This document shows positions 18,415 to 27,473 of a DNA stretch of 64,000 nucleotides, piece after piece (the stretch's first letter is position 1; each line of letters begins with the position of its first letter). The stretch is taken from contig NZ_CP059491.1 of the NCBI RefSeq assembly GCF_014041935.1, forward strand, positions 1,984,001-2,048,000, given 5' to 3'. This DNA comes from Gordonia jinghuaiqii (GTDB taxonomy: Bacteria > Actinomycetota > Actinomycetes > Mycobacteriales > Mycobacteriaceae). Under the pieces are notes generated by a model. It was not told where the DNA came from, searched no databases, and worked only from the letters and a program-made list of their open reading frames with translations. Both the position numbers and the translations under genes were made by a program.

Positions 18415-19206
18415 CTAACGGGTGGCGGTTCGGTCGGCGACCACCGGCGGGTCGGAGGCCAGGCCGAGCGGCTCGGTCACGAACGAGGCGCGGTCCGAAC
18501 GGTACTGGTCGAAGGACACCTGCAGCGGATGGCCGTCGGCGCCGGCGAACACCTGGGTGCGGCACAGCACCGGTGAGTTCTCGGTGATCCCGAGGAGCAC
18601 GCTCGTCCGTGCGTCGGCCGCAGCGGCTGTCACCTCGGTCACCACCGTGGTCATCGGGGTCCGGAAGTGCGACGCCGACAACGAAGCCATGCTGATCGGG
18701 CCGGTGTACTCGCCGAAGTCGTAGGTGACGTCCCGGGAGAAATATGCGGTCCGTATCCCGATCACCTCGCCGCGGCGCCGGAACAGCACGTCGAGAAGCC
18801 GGACGGACCGGTCCTCGGTCTCGAGGCGGGATCGGAGGAAGGCGGTCGCGGGCACGGTGCGCTGATCGATGATCTGGAGCGAGATCTCGGGACCCTGCCA
18901 GGACCTGTCGACGGTGTCGGCGATCTCGAGCCGCGCGTGGCGGGCGTGAACGATCGTGCCCAGCCGAGGCCTACGGACCAGCAGGCCCTCGTCGGCGAGC
19001 GAACGAAGTGCGAGGCGGACGGTTCCGCGGCTCGCGCCGAGTTCGCTGACGAGGGCATCTTCGGCGAGTTGGGCCGATTCGGGCAGGTGACCCGCCCGGA
19101 TCGATGCGGCGAGCATGTCGCGGACCCACCTGACCGAGGAATGCCGGCCGTTCGCCGACCCGCCGTGCATGCGGGGATGGCGGGAGATCTCAGCGGGGGT
19201 GGCCAT
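18415..19206 (-). CDS. GntR-family (HutC/UTRA type) transcriptional regulator
   Basis: 263 residues. The N-terminal winged helix has ALVSELGASRGTVRLALRSLADEGLLVRRPRLGTIV at about 51-86, the standard GntR signature. The C-terminal part has the UTRA ligand-binding fold of the HutC subfamily, with ITENSPVLCRTQVFAGADGHPLQVSFDQYRSD near the end. It is transcribed toward the RutA-like gene, the likely target. An inverted repeat before its own start suggests autoregulation. HutC-type members sense metabolites such as urocanate or sugar phosphates; the effector here is unknown. Confidence 0.88.
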   Translation of the reverse strand: MATPAEISRHPRMHGGSANGRHSSVRWVRDMLAASIRAGHLPESAQLAEDALVSELGASRGTVRLALRSLADEGLLVRRPRLGTIVHARHARLEIADTVDRSWQGPEISLQIIDQRTVPATAFLRSRLETEDRSVRLLDVLFRRRGEVIGIRTAYFSRDVTYDFGEYTGPISMASLSASHFRTPMTTVVTEVTAAAADARTSVLLGITENSPVLCRTQVFAGADGHPLQVSFDQYRSDRASFVTEPLGLASDPPVVADRTATR

Positions 19207-19225
19207 GCGGGAGACCCTAGGAGCT

Positions 19226-19240
19226 GTTTGCTACGCAAAC
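19226..19240. promoter_or_regulatory. Putative GntR operator between gntR and birA
   Basis: GTTTGC-TAC-GCAAAC, perfect 6-nt arms, 20 bp upstream of the gntR start. It is followed by the palindrome AAACGTTT (19237-19244) and another GTTTGC half-site (19251-19256). The outer GT...AC pattern fits HutC-type operators. A related AAACGTGTTT occurs before the RutA-like gene. The site lies between divergent genes, so birA could be affected too. Confidence 0.5.
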
Positions 19241-19312
19241 GTTTCAGTTGGTTTGCGACGCTTCGCCGGTCTGCCGGGAGTGCCGCGCGGGTGGCCAGTA
19301 GGTTCTTCAGAC

Positions 19313-20104
19313 ATGACGCTCGATGCCGATCAGCTGCGGACCCGACTCGCCGACACCCGGTGGCACCGGATCGAGGTGGTCGAGGCCACCGGATCGACCA
19401 ATGCCGATCTCGTCGAGCGTGCCGCCACCGAGCCGGTCGGCGGGACGGTGCGGATCACCACCGACCAGACCGCCGGGCGGGGGCGTCATGCGCGGACGTG
19501 GACGGCGCCGGCGGGCACCCAACTCGCGATGTCGGCGGCCGTCGACGTCGGTGACCACACCGAGGACCTCGGGTGGCTGTCGCTGCTCGCAGGTCTGGCC
19601 GCCGTGCAGGGCATCGGCGAGGCGATGGGATTGCGGCCGACGCTCAAGTGGCCCAACGACGTTCTCGTCGGCGGCAAGAAGGTCGCGGGCATCCTGTCGG
19701 AGTACACGCGCACCGACCACACGCAGAAGAGGTCCGGGGGCATCGCCGTCATCGGAACGGGACTCAACACGACGATCCCCCAGGATCAGCTGCCCGTCCC
19801 GACGGCGACGTCGCTCCGTGTGGCCACCGGCCGCGACGTGCCGCTGACCGACCTCGCGGCGTCGTATCTCCGGGCGCTGTCGGACCTGCTCGACCTGTGG
19901 CCCCACGACCTCGACGGACTCGCCGCGCGTTACCGGGAGAGCAGCGACACCATCGGCCGCCGCGTGCGCCTGGTCCTGCCCGGCGACTCCGAGGTCGTCG
20001 GCACGGCAACCGGCTTCGATCCTGCGGGCCGGATCATCATCGACGCCGACGGGCGTCAGGTGGTCGCCGCGGCCGGCGACGTGACGCACCTGCGCGCGGA
20101 GTAG
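19313..20104 (+). CDS. birA: Biotin-[acetyl-CoA-carboxylase] ligase (monofunctional BirA)
   Basis: 263 residues, the catalytic biotin protein ligase without the N-terminal DNA-binding domain of E. coli BirA. Biotin/AMP-binding motifs are visible: STN at 28-30, the adenylate loop GRGRHAR at 55-61 and KWPNDVLVGGKKVAGIL at 112-128. The C-terminal SH3-like domain ends with GRIIIDADGRQVVAAAGDV. It attaches biotin to the AccA3 lysine encoded about 9 kb away. ATG 19313 is the only start that does not run far into the regulator region. It diverges from gntR. Confidence 0.94.
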   Translation: MTLDADQLRTRLADTRWHRIEVVEATGSTNADLVERAATEPVGGTVRITTDQTAGRGRHARTWTAPAGTQLAMSAAVDVGDHTEDLGWLSLLAGLAAVQGIGEAMGLRPTLKWPNDVLVGGKKVAGILSEYTRTDHTQKRSGGIAVIGTGLNTTIPQDQLPVPTATSLRVATGRDVPLTDLAASYLRALSDLLDLWPHDLDGLAARYRESSDTIGRRVRLVLPGDSEVVGTATGFDPAGRIIIDADGRQVVAAAGDVTHLRAE

Positions 20105-20114
20105 CGCGCCTGAC

Positions 20115-20729
20115 TCAGTGCTGCAGGCTCTTCATGCCCATGGCGGGGATGATCGTCAGTGGCGGCAGACCGATCACCAGGTGCAGGATCGCGGTCTCGA
20201 TGCCCACCGAGGTCTGCTGATAGGTGAGGATCGGGATCAGCACCGCCGCCACCAGCAGCAGTGCCACGATCCAGCGATAGAACTGGTTCGGCGACGGCGT
20301 GATCAGCTGCAGCACGTACCAGAGGGCGCCGGCAGCCAGTGCACACACGAATCCGACGACACCGAACCAGATCTCGCTGGCCGCGACCGGGTTCCACACA
20401 CCGAGCTTGCCCGACTCGTTCACCTTCTCGATGAACGCGGCGATGATCCAGGCGACGAGCCAGGCGGCCAGGCCGGTGACCACGCCGGTCATCACGACGC
20501 CGCCGGCGAACATGACCGGATTGATGTCGGGGCCGCGGCGGGGCTTGGGCGGGCGTGGCTGCTCGTACGCGCCGTGCGCGTTCTGTGCGTACGGGTCGGC
20601 CGCATAGGGGTCTGCTGCGTACGGGTCTGCCTGATAGGGGTCGTTGTGCTGGCTGTAGGCCCGGGAGTCGGGGTTGTAACCGGACTCGTAGCGGGCGGTC
20701 CGCGGGTCACGGGGATCCTGGTAGCTCAT
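20115..20729 (-). CDS. Four-helix integral membrane protein with DPYAA-repeat tail (DUF6069-like)
   Basis: 204 residues. The N-terminal 75 residues are hydrophilic and disordered, with tandem DPYQA/DPYAA repeats and a PPKPRRGP basic patch. Four hydrophobic helices follow (roughly 85-107, 125-145, 155-172, 180-200). Overall this resembles the DUF6069 family of actinobacterial membrane proteins, whose function is unknown. ATG 20729 has GAGGAG about 9 nt upstream. It converges on birA with 10 bp between the stops. Confidence 0.78.
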   Translation of the reverse strand: MSYQDPRDPRTARYESGYNPDSRAYSQHNDPYQADPYAADPYAADPYAQNAHGAYEQPRPPKPRRGPDINPVMFAGGVVMTGVVTGLAAWLVAWIIAAFIEKVNESGKLGVWNPVAASEIWFGVVGFVCALAAGALWYVLQLITPSPNQFYRWIVALLLVAAVLIPILTYQQTSVGIETAILHLVIGLPPLTIIPAMGMKSLQH

Positions 20730-20932
20730 GGCGTTCTCCTCGCCGACCGGGTCATCGAGCCTTGTGGTCGGATCTGATGTCGGTGCGCTGACGTGCTCGC
20801 AGTGCACGGACGACGGTCGATCGGTCCTGTGCTTGGCAGTCTACTCAGCGTGCACGGCTCGCCTGCGATGTCGGCCGGGCGCGTTTTCGCGGGTCGACCC
20901 CGGTGGGGCCGGTGCCGATTATGCTGAGCCGC

Positions 20933-21553
20933 ATGGCTTACCCGCGGGAGAATCTGGCAGCAGGGGAGCGTGTCGTCCTCCACCGGCATCCCCACTGGAA
21001 ATGCCTGCTCGGTCCCTTCCTGTTGTTCGGCATCATCACCGCCGCGGCCGGCGTCCTGATCGGTGTGATCACCTCGTCCTCGGTGGACGCCACACCGCGG
21101 ACGGTGTTGCTCGTCGTCGTGGGCGTGGTCTGGGCGGCGGGCTTCTGCTGGTACTTCGTGAGGCCTCTGATGTCGTGGAAGACAACGCATTTCGTTCTCA
21201 CGGACCGTCGGGTGATGTTCCGCAACGGAATTCTGACCCGCTCGGGAATCGACATCCCGATCCGCCGGATCAACACCGTGGAGTTCCGGCACGGCCCCAT
21301 CGACCGGATGTTGCGCACCGGCACGCTGGTCATCGAATCGGCATCGGACGAGCCGCTGTCCTTCGACGACATCCCCCAGGTGGAGAAGGTGCACGCGTTG
21401 CTGTACCACGAGGTGCTCGACATCCACGACGACGAGGACCGTCTCCACGATCCCTACCCGCGCGAGCGCGACCCGCGCGACGGTTACGGGGAAACCGCAG
21501 GTGGCGCGCGTGATGGCGACCGTCACGAGGTGCGCGGGGCGCGTGAGCGATGA
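20933..21553 (+). CDS. PH-domain (bPH_2) membrane protein, Rv3278c-like
   Basis: 206 residues: two membrane helices (about 27-49 and 57-77) followed by a bacterial PH-like domain with THFVLTDRRVMFRNGILTRSGIDIPIRRINTVEF. A charged tail is rich in RDPRD repeats and is absent from the shorter mycobacterial homologue. The N-terminal YPRENLAAGERVVLHRHPHWK motif is shared with Rv3278c. Such proteins sit in the inner membrane with the PH fold in the cytoplasm; the role is unknown. Its stop overlaps the response-regulator start by ATGA, which suggests a functional link with that two-component system. Confidence 0.88.
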   Translation: MAYPRENLAAGERVVLHRHPHWKCLLGPFLLFGIITAAAGVLIGVITSSSVDATPRTVLLVVVGVVWAAGFCWYFVRPLMSWKTTHFVLTDRRVMFRNGILTRSGIDIPIRRINTVEFRHGPIDRMLRTGTLVIESASDEPLSFDDIPQVEKVHALLYHEVLDIHDDEDRLHDPYPRERDPRDGYGETAGGARDGDRHEVRGARER

Positions 21554-22224
21554 CCAGGGTCCTGCTTGCCGAAGACGACGCCGCGATCGCCGAACCGCTG
21601 GCGCGGGCACTGTCGCGTGAGGGCTACGGGTGCGAGGTCGTGACGACGGGCGCCGAGGCGCTCGAGAAAGCGCTCGACACCCGCTACGAGCTGCTGATCC
21701 TGGACCTGGGACTGCCGGTGCTCGACGGTCTGGAGGTGTGCCGGCGGGTGCGTGCCCAGCGTCCGGCGCTGGCGGTGCTGATGCTGACGGCGCGCACCGA
21801 CGAGGTCGACTTCGTCGTCGGACTGGACGCGGGAGCCGATGACTACGTCGGCAAACCGTTCCGTCTCGCCGAACTCCTGGCGCGGGTGCGCGCGCTGCTG
21901 CGCCGTCGCCAGCCCGGCGACGTCGTCCTCGAAGGCGGTTCGCTGCGTCTCGACGCCCGGGCCCGCCGGGTGCTCGTCAGCGGCCGTGATCTCACCCTGG
22001 CGAACCGGGAGTTCGACCTCCTGAGGTTCTTGATGGAGCGGGCCGGTGAGGTCGTCTCGCGCGAGGAGATCCTCACCGAGGTGTGGGGATCGGCCGACCT
22101 GCGGTCCTCGAAGACCCTCGACATGCACATCTCCTGGTTGCGCCGCAAGATCGGCGACGACCGTCACGACCGCGCGCGCCACATCGTGACGGTGCGCGGC
22201 GTCGGTTTCCGGTTCGACCCGTAG
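21550..22224 (+). CDS. OmpR/PhoB-family response regulator
   Basis: 224 residues. The receiver domain has the acidic pair E8/D9/D10, phospho-acceptor D52 in LILDLGLPVLDG and K102 in YVGKPFR. The C-terminal winged helix ends with SSKTLDMHISWLRRKIGDD and TVRGVGFRF, typical of OmpR-type DNA binding. It is translationally coupled to the PH-domain gene upstream and followed 6 bp later by its histidine kinase. The stimulus and regulon are unknown. Confidence 0.94.
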   Translation: MTRVLLAEDDAAIAEPLARALSREGYGCEVVTTGAEALEKALDTRYELLILDLGLPVLDGLEVCRRVRAQRPALAVLMLTARTDEVDFVVGLDAGADDYVGKPFRLAELLARVRALLRRRQPGDVVLEGGSLRLDARARRVLVSGRDLTLANREFDLLRFLMERAGEVVSREEILTEVWGSADLRSSKTLDMHISWLRRKIGDDRHDRARHIVTVRGVGFRFDP

Positions 22225-22230
22225 GCAGCC

Positions 22231-23619
22231 ATGCGTCAACGCCTGCTCCTCACGATGATCACCGTTCTGCTGGCGGTCGGGGCCCTGCTCGGCATCCCGC
22301 TCAGTGTCATCGCCTGGTGGTGGGTCGCCGACAACGCGCATCAAGACCTCGACAACCGGCTGAAGGTGATCGCCGATCAACTCATCCGTCAGGAAGGTGC
22401 TGACGGACGTATACCGCCCGAGGCCCTCGACCGCGCTGCGTTCGAGCTGCTGCTGCCCCCGGACGGACGTCTCACCGTGACCTACCCCGACCTCACCGGC
22501 TTCGAGCACCGCACGGTGGTCGGGGCCGAGATCGGCGGTCCCAGGGTCTCGGAATCCATCGCGCTGGGCGGAGCGGGCACCCTGACCCTGTCGATACCGC
22601 GGGAAGGGGTCCGAAACGACCAGGCGACCGCCGCCGCCATCGTCGCCAGCGTCGTCATGGCGTCGATCATCGGTGGGGCGGTGGTGGCGACGGTGTCCGC
22701 GGGCCGCATCGTCGATCCCCTCACCGACCTCGCCGACCGTGCCGCGACGATGGGCAGGGGCGACTTCCGTACCAAGTGGAAGATGTACGGCATCACCGAA
22801 CTCGACCGGGTCTCGCGAGCGCTCGCCGATGCCAACACCGAGCTCGCTTTGCGACTCGAACGCGAACGGGAGGTGGCCGGCGACGCGTCGCATCAACTGC
22901 GCAGCCGACTCACCGCCATACAGTTGCGCCTCGAGGAGCTGACCCTGCACGACGACCCGGCGGTGGTCACCGAAGCCGAGGCCGCGCTCGACCAGGTCGA
23001 GCGCCTCTCGACCGAACTCGACGAGCTGGTCGCGGCAGCGCGCGCCGACGAGGCCTCCCCGGAGTTCATCGACGTCACCGAGATGCTGACCACTCTGGTC
23101 GGCGACTTCCGGCACGCCTTCGAGGCGCAGGGGCGGGAGCTGAGCGTGTCCTTCGACGGTGCGCCGCATGCCCTCACCTCGAAGCCGGGCCGGCTGCGGG
23201 AAGCGGTCAGCGTGCTCGTCGACAACGCGCTGCACCACGGCCGGGGGACCTGCCGGATCCAGGTCGGCACCCTGCCGGCCGGCGACCTGGTGCGCATCAC
23301 GGTCTCCGACGAGGGTGACGGGGTCGCCGACGAGATCGCGGCACACATCTTCCGACGGGGATTCTCGGCGAGCCTGCGGTCCGGCACCGGCCGGAGCGGA
23401 GTCGGGTTGTCGCTGGCGCGGGCGCTCATCGAGTCCGACGGCGGCCGTCTGGAGCTCACGCACCGCAGGCCCCCGGTGTTCGCGATCGTGGTGCCGGCAC
23501 GCCTGGTCAGCGGTGGTGGGAGCTTCGCGGGGAGCGATCCCGGTTCACTGGAACCCGGGGCCGACGACGACACCGGCCCGAACCCCGAGATCAGGCGTGA
23601 CCGAGTTCCTCATCGTTGA
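22231..23619 (+). CDS. Sensor histidine kinase partner of the upstream response regulator
   Basis: 462 residues. Two membrane helices (about 5-31 and 132-158) flank a roughly 100-residue extracytoplasmic sensor with no recognisable ligand fold. A HAMP segment follows, then a dimerisation helix with phospho-acceptor H221 in DASHQLRSRLTA. The ATPase domain has the N box LVDNALHHG, a DEGDGV box and GRSGVGLSLARAL. A disordered C-terminal tail of about 35 residues follows. Its last 29 bp overlap the convergent gtrA gene. Confidence 0.93.
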   Translation: MRQRLLLTMITVLLAVGALLGIPLSVIAWWWVADNAHQDLDNRLKVIADQLIRQEGADGRIPPEALDRAAFELLLPPDGRLTVTYPDLTGFEHRTVVGAEIGGPRVSESIALGGAGTLTLSIPREGVRNDQATAAAIVASVVMASIIGGAVVATVSAGRIVDPLTDLADRAATMGRGDFRTKWKMYGITELDRVSRALADANTELALRLEREREVAGDASHQLRSRLTAIQLRLEELTLHDDPAVVTEAEAALDQVERLSTELDELVAAARADEASPEFIDVTEMLTTLVGDFRHAFEAQGRELSVSFDGAPHALTSKPGRLREAVSVLVDNALHHGRGTCRIQVGTLPAGDLVRITVSDEGDGVADEIAAHIFRRGFSASLRSGTGRSGVGLSLARALIESDGGRLELTHRRPPVFAIVVPARLVSGGGSFAGSDPGSLEPGADDDTGPNPEIRRDRVPHR

Positions 23620-24145
23620 GCTCGGCGAGCGAGGGATGCAGGTCGGTGGACCCGGCGTCGCCCCCGCGGAGCTGTTGCTCGGGGAACGCGAACTTGCGCA
23701 GCGCCCAGAACCGGAAGGCCATCTGCATCAGGTTTCCGATGACGTAGCCGAGGACGAAGTCGACGACGACGACCTCGGACACCGTCAGGTTGGACCGCAT
23801 GTCGAAGATGTTGTTGCCCACGAACAGCGGCGCGGCCTGCAGGATGACGCCGAACCCGCTGATGAGGAAGAACAACAGCGCCTCGTGATGGCGTTCCCGG
23901 CCGCCCCGGTTCTTGAAGGCCCACTCCCGGTTGAGGATGTAACTCAGGATCGTGGCCAGCACGCCGGCGATGATCTTGGCGATCACCGGCTTCGGCTCGA
24001 GGACGGTGAGGCTCAGACTGTAGAAAATCGCGAGGTCGAAGATGAACGTGGTGCCGCCCACCATCGCGAACTTGATCAGTTCGTGGTGCCGCATCACGAG
24101 CCGGGTCATCGGCGCTGGGAGGCGAGCGATCAGCTCGTCGATCAT
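23591..24145 (-). CDS. GtrA-family membrane protein
   Basis: 184 residues with four hydrophobic helices, beginning with LIKFAMVGGTTFIFDLAIFYSL, the GtrA signature, and NREWAFKNRGGRERHHEALLFF between helices 2 and 3. GtrA proteins flip or transport polyprenyl-linked sugars for cell-wall polysaccharide decoration, and M. tuberculosis has a relative (Rv3277) next to purK. The charged C-terminus overlaps the histidine-kinase 3' end. ATG 24145 begins a normal-length protein; upstream in-frame readings overlap the purK promoter region. Confidence 0.88.
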   Translation of the reverse strand: MIDELIARLPAPMTRLVMRHHELIKFAMVGGTTFIFDLAIFYSLSLTVLEPKPVIAKIIAGVLATILSYILNREWAFKNRGGRERHHEALLFFLISGFGVILQAAPLFVGNNIFDMRSNLTVSEVVVVDFVLGYVIGNLMQMAFRFWALRKFAFPEQQLRGGDAGSTDLHPSLAELNDEELGHA

Positions 24146-24228
24146 CGGCACAAGATCCGAGTGTACGAAACACAGCGCCGGAGTCACTTCCCGGGCGGTT
24201 GTGCGGATGACGCCGGGGGCATGCCACG

Positions 24229-25539
24229 ATGGTTCGCGTGAATCCAAGCGAGCAGGCCGGAGGCGCTGGTCCCGCCACGCCTGAGCCCGGTTCCGGAGTG
24301 CCGCCGGTACCCGAGGCGGGGCGGGCGGGTCGGTCGTCGGGTATGCCGACCGTCACCATGATCGGCGGCGGTCAGCTGGCGCGGATGACGCACCAGGCCG
24401 CGATCGCACTCGGACAGGGTCTGCGGGTACTGGCGGCGTCGGAGTCGGACCCGGCCGCGCAGGTCAGCGCCGACATCGTCCTGGGTTCCCACGACGACCT
24501 CGACGATCTGCGTCGCGCGGCGGCGGGTTCGGCCGCACTGACCTTCGACCACGAAGGCGTGCCACTGCACCATCTCCAGGCGCTCGAGGCGGAGGGTGTG
24601 GCGGTGCTCCCGCCTTCCCGGGCCCTGCGTTTCGCGCAGGACAAGTTCGCGATGCGGACGCGGCTGGGCGAGCTGGGTCTGCCGGTGCCCGACTTCGCCG
24701 ACCTCGCCGGTGATCGTGGCGCGGCCCGCGAGCGTCTCGTCGCGTTCGGTGAGGCCAACGACTGGCACATCGTCATCAAGGCGGTGCGCGGCGGCTACGA
24801 CGGACGCGGTGTGTGGCTGGTCGACGGCGCCGACGAGGCCCTGACCGTCTTCGACGCCTACCCCGTCGACGCCCCGGCGCTGCTCGCCGAGCAGAAGGTG
24901 CCGATGCGTCGTGAACTCTCGGCGATGGTGGCGCGGTCACCGTTCGGCCAGGGCGCTGCGTGGCCCGTGGTCGAGACCGTCCAGCGCAACGGCCAGTGCG
25001 CCGTGGTCCTGGCGCCGGCGCCCGGCCTCGACGCCGAGGTGGCCGAGCGTGCCCAGCAGATGGCGTTGCGACTGGCCGACGAGCTGGGCGTCGTCGGTGT
25101 GATGGCGATGGAACTCTTCGAGACCGTCGACGGCGAGCTTGTCGTCAACGAACTCGCGATGCGCCCGCACAACAGCGGGCACTGGACGATGAACGGCGCC
25201 GTCACCTCCCAGTTCGAGCAACACCTGCGCGCAGTCCTCGACTACCCCCTCGGCAGCACCGCGCCGACTGCACCGCTGACGGTGATGGCCAACATCCTTG
25301 GCGCTCCGGATGCCCCGGAGATGTCGATGGACGAACGGCTGCATCATCTGATGGCGCGCATGCCCGACGCCAAGGTGCATCTGTACGGCAAGGGCGAACG
25401 TCGTGACCGCAAGATCGGGCACGTCAATGTCGTCGGCCGCGAAGGTGATTCGGTCGAGACGGTGCGCGAGCGTGCCGAACGGGCCGCGCAGTGGATGTCG
25501 CAGGCGAACTGGACCGACGGATGGGACGAACACTCATGA
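24229..25539 (+). CDS. purK: 5-(carboxyamino)imidazole ribonucleotide synthase (PurK)
   Basis: 436 residues, ATP-grasp enzyme of purine synthesis that converts AIR, ATP and bicarbonate to N5-CAIR. The start domain has [15 protein letters not shown], the ATP-binding loop [15 protein letters not shown], and the catalytic [16 protein letters not shown]. About 38 residues precede the conserved domain; a Pro/Gly-rich extension also occurs in mycobacterial PurK. ATG 24229 has GGGGGC about 9 nt upstream; GTG 24238 and ATG 24343 are alternatives. The stop overlaps purE by ATGA. Confidence 0.94.
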   Translation: MVRVNPSEQAGGAGPATPEPGSGVPPVPEAGRAGRSSGMPTVTMIGGGQLARMTHQAAIALGQGLRVLAASESDPAAQVSADIVLGSHDDLDDLRRAAAGSAALTFDHEGVPLHHLQALEAEGVAVLPPSRALRFAQDKFAMRTRLGELGLPVPDFADLAGDRGAARERLVAFGEANDWHIVIKAVRGGYDGRGVWLVDGADEALTVFDAYPVDAPALLAEQKVPMRRELSAMVARSPFGQGAAWPVVETVQRNGQCAVVLAPAPGLDAEVAERAQQMALRLADELGVVGVMAMELFETVDGELVVNELAMRPHNSGHWTMNGAVTSQFEQHLRAVLDYPLGSTAPTAPLTVMANILGAPDAPEMSMDERLHHLMARMPDAKVHLYGKGERRDRKIGHVNVVGREGDSVETVRERAERAAQWMSQANWTDGWDEHS

Positions 25540-26060
25540 GTGAGACCGGCACCGAGATCAAGGGGCCGCGTGTCGGCCTGATCATGGGCAGCGATTCCGA
25601 CTGGCCGACGATGAAGGCGGCCGCCGAGGCGCTCGCCGAGTTCGACGTCCCGTTCCAGGTGGGCGTCGTCTCGGCACACCGCACCCCACAGCGAATGCTC
25701 GACTACGCGTCCGGGGCTGCCGGCCACGGTATCGAGGTGATCATCGCGGGAGCCGGTGGCGCAGCACATCTTCCGGGCATGGTGGCTTCTGCGACGCCGC
25801 TGCCTGTCATCGGTGTGCCGGTACCGCTGCGGCACCTCGACGGTCTCGATTCGCTGCTGTCGATCGTGCAGATGCCCGCGGGCGTGCCCGTCGCGACCGT
25901 GTCGGTCGGCGGTGCCCGCAACGCGGGACTGCTCGCCGTACGCATCCTCGCATCGTCGGACCCGGCACTGCGGGCGCGCATGGTCGAGTTCCAGAAGGGG
26001 CTCGAACAGATGGTCCTGGACAAGGATTCGGCGCTCCAGCAGGAACTGCTCGGCGAATAA
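25536..26060 (+). CDS. purE: N5-CAIR mutase (class I PurE)
   Basis: 174 residues. It isomerises N5-CAIR to CAIR, the step after PurK. The phosphate-binding [10 protein letters not shown] is at 17-26, the catalytic histidine H48 lies in [11 protein letters not shown], and the [13 protein letters not shown] and [14 protein letters not shown] motifs are intact. The ATG overlaps the purK stop, so the two consecutive enzymes are made together. It converges on the hydrolase gene 18 bp downstream. Confidence 0.95.
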   Translation: MSETGTEIKGPRVGLIMGSDSDWPTMKAAAEALAEFDVPFQVGVVSAHRTPQRMLDYASGAAGHGIEVIIAGAGGAAHLPGMVASATPLPVIGVPVPLRHLDGLDSLLSIVQMPAGVPVATVSVGGARNAGLLAVRILASSDPALRARMVEFQKGLEQMVLDKDSALQQELLGE

Positions 26061-26078
26061 CCCGCCCCCGCCGGTGAT

Positions 26079-26909
26079 TCAGACGACCGGTGCCAGCCCG
26101 AGTTTCTCGGCGAAGAACGCGAGTACCTGATCGTAGGCCTCGCGGGTGGGCTGGCCGGGCTCGTCGCGAAGGTCCTCGGTCAGCACCGAATGCGGCTGCG
26201 GGAACATCGAATCCGGATTGGCCGTGTCGTCGGGGAGCTCGATCCCGATGAACGCGTCGCCGAGAAGGTCGGCGAGATAGGCGAATCGGGAGGCAGGGGC
26301 CAGCCGATCGCCCTGGAAACGCAGGCCCATCACCTGCAGGCCGCGGGCGCAGCGCGCCTGGACCAGAGCGAGGTCGGGCTTGCTGACGTCGATGGAACGT
26401 GCGCGGCCGGGCAGCACGGCGAAGGGCAGTGACGGCTGCGACAGCACCGGCGCCAGCATCCGCTCGTCGGTGGCCATCGCCAGAGCGAACCCGCCGGTGA
26501 AGCACATGCCCACCGCACCCACCCCCGGGCCGCCGCATCGGTCGTGTTCGTGCGCCGCCAGGGCGCGCAGCCACGATGCGACCGGCGAGGTCTTTCCCGT
26601 TGCGAGAATGGTGAACTCGCGGGTGATGCAGGTCTTGGCGATGGTTCCGAGCATGTTGGTGACCGCGCCCAGGTTCCCGAGATTGTCCGGCCGCGGATCC
26701 CGGCCGTCGACACCGAACAGCGACGGCATCACCGCGGTGGCCCCGATACTCGCGACGCGCCGCGCCACGTCGGCGACCTTCGGGCTGATGCCGGGCATCT
26801 CGGCGATGACGATGACGGCGGGGCCGGTGCCCGTGCGGTGGACGCGCCGCGTCCGACCGCACAGGGTCACGTCCTCGGCGGTGAAGTCGTCGAGCGGATC
26901 GTCGGCCAT
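26079..26909 (-). CDS. Dienelactone hydrolase-family protein
   Basis: 276 residues, alpha/beta hydrolase. The nucleophile is a cysteine, C136 in VGMCFTGG, as in true dienelactone hydrolases. H240 (FPQPHSV) is the probable catalytic histidine, with D201 (QGDRL) a candidate acid. E37 (IAEMPG) corresponds to the glutamate that deprotonates the resting cysteine. The physiological lactone is unknown. ATG 26909 follows the deazaflavin-type gene by 46 bp on the same strand. Confidence 0.87.
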   Translation of the reverse strand: MADDPLDDFTAEDVTLCGRTRRVHRTGTGPAVIVIAEMPGISPKVADVARRVASIGATAVMPSLFGVDGRDPRPDNLGNLGAVTNMLGTIAKTCITREFTILATGKTSPVASWLRALAAHEHDRCGGPGVGAVGMCFTGGFALAMATDERMLAPVLSQPSLPFAVLPGRARSIDVSKPDLALVQARCARGLQVMGLRFQGDRLAPASRFAYLADLLGDAFIGIELPDDTANPDSMFPQPHSVLTEDLRDEPGQPTREAYDQVLAFFAEKLGLAPVV

Positions 26910-26955
26910 GGTGTGGTCCTTCGGGGTGAGATCGTCGGTGTCGTGTGGGCGGCGA

Positions 26956-27330
26956 CTAGTCCTTGCGGAGCGTGCCGAGCAGTGCGGATTCGAACAGCCG
27001 CGCCGGGATCTTGGCACCGGGCGCCAGGTCGGGGGAGTCCGACGGTACGACGCGGGGACCGGTCACGCGGTAGTGCTGGTTCTTGCGGATCAGCCCGAAG
27101 TGGCCTGCGGCCTGCACGTTACGGACCCAGTCGGTGTTCCGGCCATAGGTGAGGATGATGGTGAGCCGGTCACCGTCGACCCAGGCGAACACCGGGATCC
27201 GATAGGCCTTGCCGGACTTGCGGCCGACATGTTCGACGATCGCGAAGGGGGCCAGATGAGGCGCCCACGTTCGCTGGATCGGGTTGGTGACGACCTTGTT
27301 GAAACGGGCCAGTGCGTCGGGCAGTCGCAT
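26956..27330 (-). CDS. Deazaflavin (F420)-dependent nitroreductase-family protein
   Basis: 124 residues, single split-beta-barrel domain of the Ddn/FDOR-A type. Conserved features are IVEHVGRKSGKAYRIPVFAW near 31-50, the loop that binds the F420 phosphate/polyglutamate, and a GRNTDWVRNVQAAG motif near 73-86. Members use reduced F420 to reduce quinones, nitro compounds or other acceptors. It precedes the dienelactone hydrolase-like gene and may be co-transcribed. The substrate is not predictable from sequence. Confidence 0.88.
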   Translation of the reverse strand: MRLPDALARFNKVVTNPIQRTWAPHLAPFAIVEHVGRKSGKAYRIPVFAWVDGDRLTIILTYGRNTDWVRNVQAAGHFGLIRKNQHYRVTGPRVVPSDSPDLAPGAKIPARLFESALLGTLRKD

Positions 27331-27409
27331 GTCCCCACTGTGCCCGATCGAACCCGATCGTGCAGGTCATGCCCGGGATTGCACGAGCGGGCGACGACAA
27401 CGCCGACAA

Positions 27410-27473
27410 GAGGACGGGCTCACGAGAGGACGGACTCAGGAGAGGACGGGCTCACGAGAGGACGGGTTCAGGA
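27410..27473. repeat. Four tandem 16-bp repeats at the end of the TIGR03089 gene
   Basis: Four consecutive 16-nt units at 27410, 27426, 27442 and 27458, alternating between GAGGACGGGCTCACGA-like and GAGGACGGACTCAGGA-like forms, plus a 7-nt partial unit to 27480. Units 1 and 3 are identical. The last full unit covers the TIGR03089 stop codon (27468-27470). It could be a VNTR-type locus or a set of binding sites; no function is known. Confidence 0.8.

Noticed and set aside
21523..23463. 646-codon open frame opposite the two-component genes
   Set aside because: The response regulator and kinase motifs are unambiguous on the plus strand.
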